From positions 1 to 18,733 of the forward strand of contig JBDSEG010000225.1 of assembly GCA_039920165.1 (NCBI GenBank): DNA of 18,733 nt, given 5' to 3'. A program made the position numbers and the translations under genes. Position 1 is the first letter of the stretch; each line of letters begins with the position of its first letter. The stretch comes from JBDSEG01 sp039920165. GTDB lineage: Bacteria; Pseudomonadota; Gammaproteobacteria; Burkholderiales; Burkholderiaceae_C. Below are positions 1-6,443 of this stretch, piece after piece. The notes beneath the pieces were generated by a model. That model was not told the origin of the DNA. It made no database searches and worked only from the letters and a program-made list of their open reading frames with translations.

Positions 1-1
1 C

Positions 2-616
2 GACGAGCGGCTGGCCGCCGAGGTCTATGCCTGGCAGGACAAGCTGTTGCCGCTGACGGCGCGCGTCGCGTCCCAAGTGCCGGTACCGTCGCTGTGGCGC
101 CGCATCGAGCTGGCGCTGGATGCGGCGTCGTCACCCTCGTCCGCGGCGCGTCCTGCGCCCCGACCCGTCCCCTGGTGGCAGCGCCTGGGTCTGTGGCAGG
201 GCCTGAGTGGCGCGGCGGTGGCGGGTTCGCTGGCGATGGGCATGGTGCTGGTACAGCGTATGAACGCGCCGGAGCCCGCCCGCTATCTGGCCGTGCTGCA
301 AAGCCCGGACGCCGGCGCCACCGGCTGGCTCGTCGAGATACAGGCCGGCCGCCAGCTCAAGCTGGTGCCGGTGACCGAAAGCCCCGCCGTACCCGAAGGC
401 CGCACGCTGCAGTTCTGGACCAAGCCGCAGGGCGCGTCGGCACCCACCTCGCTCGGGCTGGTCACGGTCGGCAAGACGGTGGAGCTGCCGGTATCGCAGC
501 TGCCGGCCGTCGAGGCGCAGCAGCTGTTCGAGATCACGCTCGAGCCGCCAGGCGGCTCGCCCATCGGCCGACCGACGGGGCCGATCTTGTTCGTCGGCCG
601 CACGGTGCGGTTGTAG
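2..616 (+). CDS. Anti-sigma factor, RskA family (5' end cut by window)
   Basis: This is the C-terminal part of a zinc-less RskA/anti-sigma-K type regulator, which holds an ECF sigma factor at the membrane. The frame is open from the first bases and reads AAEVYAWQDKLLPLTARV, so the true start lies outside the window; the internal TTG at 47 is not a plausible start. The visible part has a short cytoplasmic segment with the family-typical VPxSLWRRIE stretch, one membrane segment (about LSGAAVAGSLAMGMVLV), and a periplasmic domain of about 110 residues. That domain ends in the typical EITLEPPGGSPIGRPTGPILFVG motif just before the TAG stop. The cognate sigma factor would be expected directly upstream, outside the window. 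The family call rests on the C-terminal motif and the overall layout; the sigma partner is inferred. Confidence 0.9.
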   Translation, partial: DERLAAEVYAWQDKLLPLTARVASQVPVPSLWRRIELALDAASSPSSAARPAPRPVPWWQRLGLWQGLSGAAVAGSLAMGMVLVQRMNAPEPARYLAVLQSPDAGATGWLVEIQAGRQLKLVPVTESPAVPEGRTLQFWTKPQGASAPTSLGLVTVGKTVELPVSQLPAVEAQQLFEITLEPPGGSPIGRPTGPILFVGRTVRL

Positions 617-976
617 CCGCGCCACCGCGCCGCGCCGGGCAGTGTCGGCTCGGCGCGGCGAACCGCCCCTGGGCAATACGCGACGCCGTGCCGTCCGGCG
701 CGCCCTCAGCGGCTGCCGGTGTGGCTGTGGCTCGCGGTGTCCTGCAACTGACCGCGCACCGCCCCAGGACGGGCAGGCCGTCCCCCGCCTGCCCATCCTG
801 GGTCCACGCGATATTCGCGATCACCGAGCCGTTGGTCCCATGCGCGCCGTTGTGGATGCGCGCTGCGCGCATGCCGCCCGGGGGCAGCGCCAGTTCGGGA
901 GGACATTCGCGAAGTTGAATGCGCCCGGGGCCCGGAGCGCCGACCACGTGATCGCATGCGAATCTATGATCGATCG
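617..976. other. Gene-poor stretch between anti-sigma gene and helicase remnant
   Basis: Apart from the hairpin at 628-660, I see no convincing gene in these 360 bases. Open frames exist on both strands but are proline/arginine-rich and overlap each other. The least shadow-like is a minus-strand frame (947 down to about 740) that reads ARIHNGAHGTNGSVIANIAW in its middle. It has no recognisable family and no clear start signal, and it runs on into the antisense of the anti-sigma gene. It could be a fragment of a decayed gene. Together with the adjacent pseudogene, this suggests a degraded segment. Confidence 0.5.
628..660 (+). terminator. Possible hairpin terminator after the anti-sigma gene
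   Basis: A perfect 10-bp inverted repeat (CGCCGCGCCG at 628-637 pairs with CGGCGCGGCG at 651-660, 13-nt loop) begins 11 nt after the stop of the anti-sigma gene. No T-run follows, so intrinsic termination is not certain. In DNA this G+C-rich, some such hairpins arise by chance. Confidence 0.4.
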
Positions 977-1385
977 ATGGCCACGCTGAATCGAGCCGTA
1001 GGCAGTAGCGTTTCGAGCATGAGTCCCGGCGAGCGGCGACTTGCCGAGCGGCTGGAAAACCGGACGACGACTACCTGCTCTGGTACGAGGTACCTGTCGG
1101 CCTGGGCTGCCGCGCTGCGACGCAACCGTATGCCGCACCAGCTGAGCGAACACTCCGGCGACTTCGAGCCGACCCTCGACGTGATCCGGATCCTCACCAT
1201 GACGGCCAGTAAGGGGCTCGAATTCCCGGGGGTTGGCGTTTCCGGGCCTCGGCCGCATGCCGGTCGAACGCGAAGACGAATCAGAAGAGGTCCGGCTCTT
1301 CTATGTCGCGGCGACGCGGGCCACCGACAAGCTGCTGATCACGGTCAGCGGCGACGGATCGTTCGGTCGCCAGCTCGGCGCGTGA
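977..1385 (+). pseudogene. Remnant of NERD-domain/UvrD-like helicase (internally deleted, frameshifted)
   Basis: The intact protein would combine an N-terminal nuclease-related domain (NERD) with a superfamily 1 helicase core. Only the two ends survive here. From the ATG at 977 the first frame gives MATLNRAVGSSVSSMSPGER followed by RLAERLE. The frame then shifts near 1062, where DDDYLLWYEVPVG (1063-1101) continues the NERD start. The sequence then jumps to the helicase C-terminus: a segment ending in GDFEPTLDVIRILTMTASKG-LEFP (motif V-like), to about 1246. A one-base shift near 1247 follows, and the third frame to the TGA at 1383-1385 contains RLFYVAATRATDKLLI, the motif VI region with its VAxTRA core. 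Most of the NERD domain and all of helicase motifs I-IV are missing. The reconstruction is by eye from family knowledge. The stop lies 4 bp before the next gene's GTG. Confidence 0.82.
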
Positions 1386-1389
1386 GCGT

Positions 1390-2472
1390 GTGATAGGCCC
1401 CGAGTTGCGAGACGGCCCCCGCCTCCCCGCCCTGCGCGGCGCCCTGCTCGCGCTGCTGGCCGCGCTGCTGTTCGGCATCAGCACGCCGCTCGTGCAGCGC
1501 TACGGGGCGGGCGTGGGTGCGTTCGGCACCGCGGCGTTGCTGTACGCGGGTGCGGCGGCGGTGGGCGTGCTCTCGCGCCGGCCGGTCGGGCGCGAGGCGC
1601 GGCTGCTGCCCAGCGACGCGCCGCGCCTGCTTGCGATGGCCGGCTTCGGTGCCGTGCTGGGGCCAGTGGCGCTCGTCTGGGGGCTGCAACGCACGAGCGG
1701 CACCAGCGCGTCGCTGATGCTCACGCTGGAAGCGCTCTTCACCACTTTGCTCGCCTGGCGGCTGTACCGGGAAAGCGTGGATGCGCGGGTCGCCTGCGCG
1801 ATGGGCCTGCTGCTCGCCGGCGCCATGGTGCTGGTGCTCGACCGCGGGCAGGCCGGCGACGCGGCGCATCTTCATGGACTGCTCGCAGTACTGCTGGCTA
1901 CGCTCGCCTGGGGCATCGACAACACCTTGTCGCGCGCGCTCGCGGAGCGCGACCCGGGCCAGGTCGTCATGGCCAAGTCGGCGCTCGGTGCCGCCGCCAC
2001 GGCGCTGCTCGCGCTCGCGCTCGGCGAAGCGCTGCCGCCGCCCACGGCGATGCTGGCGCTGTTCGCGATCGGCGCGATCGGGTACGGCCTGAGCCTGCGC
2101 TTTTATCTGCTCGCGCAGCGCGCCTTCGGGGCCGCGCGCACCGGCTCGGTGTTTGCCTTCGCGCCCTTCATCGGCGCCGCCCTGGCACTGGCCCTGGGCG
2201 ACCGCACGACGTCGTGGTCGATAGGCGTGGGCAGCGCGCTGATGCTGGCCGGCGTGCTCTTGCACCTGGCCGAATCGCACGGCCACGAACACCGGCACGA
2301 CGCGCTGGAGCACGAGCATGCGCACCGGCACGACGACGGGCATCACAACCATTCGCATGCGCCTGCGCAGGGCACGATCCCGGACGCACCGCACAGCCAC
2401 CCGCATCGCCATGCCCAGCAGCGCCACGTGCACCCGCATATGCCCGATGCGCATCATGCGCACCGGCATTGA
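1390..2472 (+). CDS. EamA/DMT-family transporter with His-rich C-terminal tail
   Basis: This is a drug/metabolite-transporter superfamily membrane protein of 360 residues. Residues about 15-290 form two EamA halves with ten expected membrane segments. The first starts at LLALLAALLFGISTPL and contains the half-1 stretch FGAVLGPVALVWGLQRTSGT; the second starts at LLAVLLATLAWGIDNTLSRA. Residues 295-360 form a hydrophilic tail with 23 histidines in 66 residues, many in HxH or HH pairs, which is typical of metal-binding tails. The start is a GTG at 1390 with no clear Shine-Dalgarno sequence; upstream in-frame extension is blocked. The gene converges on the chromate operon, with 15 bp between the stops. 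The substrate cannot be read from the sequence. The tail suggests a transition metal such as Ni, Co or Zn, but this is inference. Confidence 0.88.
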   Translation: MIGPELRDGPRLPALRGALLALLAALLFGISTPLVQRYGAGVGAFGTAALLYAGAAAVGVLSRRPVGREARLLPSDAPRLLAMAGFGAVLGPVALVWGLQRTSGTSASLMLTLEALFTTLLAWRLYRESVDARVACAMGLLLAGAMVLVLDRGQAGDAAHLHGLLAVLLATLAWGIDNTLSRALAERDPGQVVMAKSALGAAATALLALALGEALPPPTAMLALFAIGAIGYGLSLRFYLLAQRAFGAARTGSVFAFAPFIGAALALALGDRTTSWSIGVGSALMLAGVLLHLAESHGHEHRHDALEHEHAHRHDDGHHNHSHAPAQGTIPDAPHSHPHRHAQQRHVHPHMPDAHHAHRH

Positions 2473-2487
2473 CTTCAACGCGACCGA

Positions 2488-2994
2488 TCAAGCCATCTGC
2501 GGCGGCCAGGCGTGTGCCTCTGCCTGGCCTTCGCGGCACCACGCGTAAAGCGCGTCGTACATGACGAGGCCGTGGGCGAGCATCGCGTGGTCGTCGGCGT
2601 GCAGGCGCGACAGGCCGAGCGAGATCGCATACAGCCCGGCCGATTGCGGCGTGAGGTCCAGGCGCGAGGTATCGGCACCGCGCACGATGGCGGCGAGCTG
2701 ATGCAGCGCGGGATCGGTCAGCGCGTATTTGGCGACGAAGGCATCGAAGCTGCAGCGCTCGCCGATGTGGCTCATCTCGACACCCGGAATGTCGTACGGT
2801 GTCGCGCCGGTCTCGCGCGCGACACGCAGCACTTCGCTCGCCGGCACGTACAGGAACTCGGCGCGCGGATCGACGAAGCGCAGGACGAGCCATGGGCAGG
2901 CGATGCGGTCGATCTTCGGCCGCTCGCGCGTGACCCAGCGGGTCGCGGCGGAAGCGCGAGTGGGCGTGGGCGTGGCGGTGGCTTCGGTCTTCAT
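2488..2994 (-). CDS. Short chromate resistance protein, ChrB C-terminal domain only
   Basis: This 168-residue soluble protein corresponds to the ChrB_C domain alone, without the N-terminal DNA-binding region of full ChrB. After a Thr/Ala-rich leader, residues from about 24 read RPKIDRIACPWLVLRFVDPR, matching the same region of the long ChrB encoded upstream (RPWVDRLACAWLIRRFIDHE). Further shared blocks are the AEFLYVP, EMSHIGERCSFDAF and LHADDHAML stretches. The start ATG overlaps the stop of the SOD-rhodanese gene (ATGA) and is preceded by a good ribosome binding site (AAGGGGA, 7-8 nt spacing). It is the last gene of the chr operon. Its role is not established from sequence; a sensing or electron-transfer accessory role beside ChrB is inference. 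Confidence 0.88.
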   Translation of the reverse strand: MKTEATATPTPTRASAATRWVTRERPKIDRIACPWLVLRFVDPRAEFLYVPASEVLRVARETGATPYDIPGVEMSHIGERCSFDAFVAKYALTDPALHQLAAIVRGADTSRLDLTPQSAGLYAISLGLSRLHADDHAMLAHGLVMYDALYAWCREGQAEAHAWPPQMA

Positions 2995-3917
2995 GGCGTG
3001 GTCCCCTTGCTGGGTTCCTTCGCAAGCACCGGTTGGCCGGCCACCTGCCAACCGTCGATGCCGCCGCGCAGAAAGCGCGCCTGCAAGCCGGCGGCGCGCA
3101 GTCGCATCGCGGTCGCGCGGCCAACTTCGTGGCCATAGACGCAATAGACGAGCAGTTCGCGGTCGCGCGGCAGATCGCCGGCCCAAGCGGTCACGTGCGC
3201 CGGGTCGCGCCACTGTGCGCCAGGGATGGATGAGGCAGACTGCTCGTAGACCGCGGCGCGCCGCACGTCGAGCAGCAGCGATCGGGCCACCGCCTCGTGG
3301 GGCGCGCCGAAGGCATCGCTGGCCGCGTGCACCGCGTGCTGGTAGCGCAGGTAGACCGCGGCCCAGTCGATATTCGCCATGAAGGTATCGACATACGCCG
3401 CGGCCGAGGCGCCGAAGTCGATGTGATAGGCGTGCTCGTACATGTCGAGCGCGAGGATCGGCACGCCGCCGGCCAGCGCGTGCGAGTGGTCGGCGGCCCA
3501 CTGGTTGACGAGCGTGCCGTCGCGCGGCTGGAAGGCGAGCAGGACCCAGCCCGACCCGCCGCCGAGCGCCTTGCCCATCGCGACGAATTCCTCGCGCCAG
3601 CGTTCGGCGCTGCCGAAGTCGGCGTCGAGCGCGAGGCGCATCGCCGGTTCCATATCGGCGCCGGCGCCGCCGAGGCTTGCGAAATACAACTCGTGCAGCA
3701 GCATCGAATTGGTCGCGATCAGTTCCTCGCGTTTCAGGCCGTTCAGCTCGAAGCCGGGCGCCGATGCGAAGGGCGTGGCGGCCAGCCGCTTGCGCAGCGC
3801 ATTCAGGCGCGCCACCGCACCGCCGTAGTTGTTGCGATGGTGGCTGTCGAGCAGCGCCGCCGACAGGCCTCGCAAGGCGGCGGGCTCGAACGGCAAGGGC
3901 ACGGGACGGGCATCCAT
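2991..3917 (-). CDS. Fe/Mn superoxide dismutase fused to a rhodanese domain
   Basis: This is a 308-residue cytoplasmic fusion with no signal peptide. Residues 1 to about 200 are an Fe/Mn-type superoxide dismutase. The likely metal ligands are His26 (SHHRNNYGG), His75 (MLLHELYF), and the Asp and His of LDMYEHAYHIDF. In that last block the canonical DxWEHAY tryptophan is Tyr. The usual His30 and Tyr34 of the substrate channel are Asn and Ala. Residues about 210-300 are a rhodanese domain with LLLDVRRAAVYE, the active-site loop CVYGHEVGR (Cys259) and the GGIDGW end motif. SODs are known partners of chromate operons (chrC-type), where they counter superoxide formed during Cr(VI) reduction. The gene lies 16 nt after chrA with a strong ribosome binding site (GAGGAG), and its stop overlaps the next start. 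Confidence 0.9.
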   Translation of the reverse strand: MDARPVPLPFEPAALRGLSAALLDSHHRNNYGGAVARLNALRKRLAATPFASAPGFELNGLKREELIATNSMLLHELYFASLGGAGADMEPAMRLALDADFGSAERWREEFVAMGKALGGGSGWVLLAFQPRDGTLVNQWAADHSHALAGGVPILALDMYEHAYHIDFGASAAAYVDTFMANIDWAAVYLRYQHAVHAASDAFGAPHEAVARSLLLDVRRAAVYEQSASSIPGAQWRDPAHVTAWAGDLPRDRELLVYCVYGHEVGRATAMRLRAAGLQARFLRGGIDGWQVAGQPVLAKEPSKGTTP

Positions 3918-3933
3918 GACGGCTCCTCGTTCT

Positions 3934-5304
3934 TCAACGCAGCCAGGTGATCAGCAGGCCAGCGGCTGCGCAGCCGGCAAGCAGCGGCAGGACGCCGACC
4001 TTGAAGCGAAACAGCGCGAGCGCAGCGACCACGGCGATCAGTGCCGACCAGCCGTCGAAGCGGCCGCCGAAGCCCTGCGGCCACAGCACGTGGTAGCCGA
4101 AGAAGAGCGCGAGGTTGAGGATCACCCCGACGACCGCCGCGGTGATGCCCGACAGCGGCGCCGTGAAGCCGAGCTTGCCGTGCGTCGCCTCGACCAACGG
4201 AGCGCCAGCAAGGATGAAGACGAAGGACGGCAGGAAGGTGAAGAACGTCGCGACCGTGGCAGCGAGTGCCGCGCCGAGAACGATCGCATCGGGCCCGAGC
4301 ACCTGCTTGACCCAGCCGCCGACGAAGCCGACGAAGGCGACCACCATGATGAGCGGGCCGGGCGTGGTCTCGCCCAGCGCCAGGCCATCGATCATCTGCG
4401 TGCCGCTCAGCCACTGGTGCGCCTCGACCGCGCCCTGGTACACATAAGGCAGCACCGCATAGGCGCCGCCGAAGGTCAGCAGCGCGGCCTTGGTGAAGAA
4501 CCACGCCATCTGCGTCAGCGTGCCTTCGAGCCCCAGGGCCGCGACGAGCAGCGCCATCACGAGTGCCCACAACGCCAGCCCGATGCCGAGCACCCTCGCC
4601 AGCTTGCGTTTCGAGCCGATGGCGTGCGCAGGTGTCGGCGTGTGGTCGTCGATGAGCGCCGGCCCGTAACCCGCTTTCGCAGGCCCGTGGCCGCCACCGA
4701 GCGCGAACACCCGCGGCCAGCGGCGCGCACCGACATGGCCGATCAGCCCGGCCGCCAGCACGATCAGGGGAAACGGCGTATCGAAGGCGAAGATGGCGAC
4801 GAAGGCGGCCGCGGCGATGCCCCACATCCAGCGGTTTTTCAGCGCGCGCGTGCCGATGCGGTGCGCGGCGTGCAGCACCAGCGCCGTCACGGCGGGCTTG
4901 ATCCCGTAGAAGATGCCGGCCACCACCGGCAAGTCGCCGAAGCGCAGGTAGACCCAGCTCAGCGCGATCAGGATGAACAGCGACGGCAGGACGAAGAGCG
5001 CGCCGGCCGCGATGCCGCCGAGCGTGCGGTGCATGAGCCAGCCGATATAGGTCGCGAGCTGCTGCGCCTCGGGGCCGGGCAGCAGCATGCAGTAGTTCAG
5101 GGCGTGCAGGAAGCGCTGCTCGCTGATCCAGCGCCGCCGCTCGACGAGCTCGGTGTGCATGATCGCGATCTGCCCGGCCGGGCCGCCGAAGCTGACGAAG
5201 CCGAGCCAGGTCCAGAAGCGCAGGGCTTCGCCGAAGGCGACCGGCGCGGGTACCGTTGGGCCGGCACCGGCGCTGTCGGTCGGTGTCGCTGATACACGCG
5301 TCAT
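3934..5304 (-). CDS. chrA: Chromate efflux transporter ChrA
   Basis: This inner-membrane CHR-family transporter of 456 residues exports chromate from the cytoplasm. It has the two homologous halves of long-chain ChrA. Half 1 carries FVSFGGPAGQIAIMH, then LNYCMLLPGPEAQQLATYIG. Half 2 carries LLTFGGAYAVLPYVYQ, then DGLALGETTPGPLIMVVAFV. About 10-13 membrane segments are expected, and the halves are joined by a hydrophilic linker near residues 210-240. The start ATG (5304-5302) overlaps the chrB stop (ATGA) and is preceded by GGGAG at 7 nt. The open frame continues upstream, but only as antisense of chrB. It is the second gene of the chr operon. Confidence 0.96.
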   Translation of the reverse strand: MTRVSATPTDSAGAGPTVPAPVAFGEALRFWTWLGFVSFGGPAGQIAIMHTELVERRRWISEQRFLHALNYCMLLPGPEAQQLATYIGWLMHRTLGGIAAGALFVLPSLFILIALSWVYLRFGDLPVVAGIFYGIKPAVTALVLHAAHRIGTRALKNRWMWGIAAAAFVAIFAFDTPFPLIVLAAGLIGHVGARRWPRVFALGGGHGPAKAGYGPALIDDHTPTPAHAIGSKRKLARVLGIGLALWALVMALLVAALGLEGTLTQMAWFFTKAALLTFGGAYAVLPYVYQGAVEAHQWLSGTQMIDGLALGETTPGPLIMVVAFVGFVGGWVKQVLGPDAIVLGAALAATVATFFTFLPSFVFILAGAPLVEATHGKLGFTAPLSGITAAVVGVILNLALFFGYHVLWPQGFGGRFDGWSALIAVVAALALFRFKVGVLPLLAGCAAAGLLITWLR

Positions 5305-6245
5305 GCCGTCGCTCCCGGTGCGGCGTGCAAGGCATCGAAGACCGTGGCCGCCGCGGCGGCGAGCGCATCGTCGTCGGCATGCAGCTCGCGCAGTCCGGCG
5401 AGCACGCTCTCCAGCCCGGCAGCCTCGGGCACGGGAATGCCGCCGGCGTCGAGGTAGTGCACGGTCGCGCCGATGCGCTGCAGTTTCGGGTCCGCATCGA
5501 GACCGAAGCTTGCGAGCAGCACCTCGAAGCTGACACGCGCGCCGACGTGGCTGAAGCGCGCGCGGTCGTAGTCGAAGCCGAGCGCGCCGCGCGGCGCCGG
5601 GGTGGCGCCGGCCGGATCGGCGAGCCACAGGAAGCGCGCCTCGTGATCGATGAAACGGCGGATCAGCCAGGCGCAGGCGAGCCGGTCGACCCACGGCCGC
5701 GCCCGGCTCGCCCAGCGCCTGCGCTGAAATTTGCGCGGATCCAGCCGCTCGATGCCATGCTCGGCCAACGCGCGCGGCTCGCCTTTCGAATAGACCGCGT
5801 CGAGCGCTTGGCGCAAGGCGTCGAGCGCGACCTGCGCCTGCTCGACCGCGGCGCCGGGGTAGTGGTCGGTGCGCCGCACCGATTGCAACGCCTCGTCCAC
5901 GCCGCGCAGCCGGCGCCGCGCCTCGACCTCGCCAAGCGATGCGAGTTCGGCGTGCAGGGCGGTCACGCCGTCGCGCCATTGCGCGTAGGCCTCGCTGCGG
6001 TCGAACAGCGCCAGCAACTCGTCGCGCTGCGCCGCGTCGTGCGGCGCGAGCGCGAGCAGCATGGCGGTGCCGCCGTGCTCGCGCACTTCGTCGGCGAGCG
6101 GCACGAAGAGCGCGCGCTGTTCGGCCGGCAGCAGGTAGGCGCCGTCACGCAGCGCCGCGCAGCCGAGCGACTTCAGCGCCCGCCAGACGCGCACCCGCAC
6201 CGCATTCGGCTGGGTCGGCAGGGTCAGGATGAGCAGCGACCACAT
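5301..6245 (-). CDS. chrB: Chromate-sensing regulator ChrB
   Basis: This 314-residue protein is the first gene of the chromate operon. ChrB proteins are chromate-responsive regulators of their own operon. The N-terminal region MWSLLILTLPTQPNAVRVRV followed by WRALKSLGCAALRDGAYLLP matches the helix-turn-helix-like ChrB N-terminal domain. A helical middle follows (about 80-165), then the ChrB_C domain from about residue 180 with RPWVDRLACAWLIRRFIDHE, FSHVGARVSFEVLL and LHADDDALA. I chose the ATG at 6245 because it aligns with the usual family start. An in-frame ATG at 6257 and a TTG at 6281 lie upstream, but the TTG falls inside the palindromic operator candidate. No good Shine-Dalgarno sequence precedes either ATG. 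The stop overlaps the chrA start. Confidence 0.93.
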   Translation of the reverse strand: MWSLLILTLPTQPNAVRVRVWRALKSLGCAALRDGAYLLPAEQRALFVPLADEVREHGGTAMLLALAPHDAAQRDELLALFDRSEAYAQWRDGVTALHAELASLGEVEARRRLRGVDEALQSVRRTDHYPGAAVEQAQVALDALRQALDAVYSKGEPRALAEHGIERLDPRKFQRRRWASRARPWVDRLACAWLIRRFIDHEARFLWLADPAGATPAPRGALGFDYDRARFSHVGARVSFEVLLASFGLDADPKLQRIGATVHYLDAGGIPVPEAAGLESVLAGLRELHADDDALAAAAATVFDALHAAPGATA

Positions 6246-6270
6246 TTTCTGTAGCATACGCCACAGATCG

Positions 6271-6286
6271 TGTGATAACAATCACA
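6271..6286. promoter_or_regulatory. Perfect palindrome upstream of chrB, candidate operator
   Basis: TGTGATAACAATCACA is a perfect inverted repeat (TGTGAT, 4-nt spacer, ATCACA) placed 25 bp upstream of the chosen chrB ATG. It is locally A+T-rich in otherwise G+C-rich DNA, as promoters here are expected to be. Its position suits an operator for ChrB autoregulation. It also fits the TGTGA-N6-TCACA pattern of CRP-type regulators exactly. Which protein binds is not decided by the sequence. Confidence 0.6.
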
Positions 6287-6309
6287 TGTCATCCGGCGTC
6301 GAATTTCGG

Positions 6310-6407
6310 ACTCGAAGACGCGAAGCTCGCAAAGAACGCCAAGAGGTCATCGCCATAGACTTCTGCGCGTCCTTTGCGCCTTTGCGTCCGGCTGCTTCTC
6401 TTCGAGT
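6310..6407. repeat. Long imperfect inverted repeat, probable dispersed extragenic element
   Basis: The element is bounded by ACTCGAAG (6310-6317) and its complement CTTCGAGT (6400-6407). Within it, GACGCGAAGCTCGCAAAG (from 6317) pairs imperfectly with the complement of CTTTGCGCCTTTGCGTC (ending at 6388), leaving a loop around 6347-6360. Similar GCAAAGAACGCCAAGAGG-type repeats recur between genes in many proteobacterial genomes, so I read this as a dispersed repeat. It lies between the 3' end of glcB and the chr promoter. The hairpin could terminate or insulate transcription, but this is inference. Confidence 0.6.
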
Positions 6408-6443
6408 GCAGGCCCACCCTCGCGCCGGAGAACGCTTGCGTCT

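Noticed and set aside
2280..2470. Possible short repeat array in the His-rich region
   Set aside because: The repeats are irregular, in frame with a coding His tail, and lack the constant repeat/spacer layout of a CRISPR array.
1345..2478. Minus-strand open frame (377 codons) opposite the DMT transporter
   Set aside because: It is Arg/Gln/His-rich with no membrane or domain pattern; the transporter on the plus strand explains the region.
3829..5292. Plus-strand open frame (487 codons) opposite chrA
   Set aside because: Its composition is Arg/Glu/Gln-rich low complexity with no family motif, while chrA on the other strand is unmistakable.
6243..6281. Upstream starts for chrB (TTG at 6281, ATG at 6257)
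   Set aside because: The TTG lies within the palindromic operator candidate and the extra residues (LSHDLWRMLQK) do not fit the ChrB N-terminus. The ATG at 6257 is possible but less well aligned than 6245.
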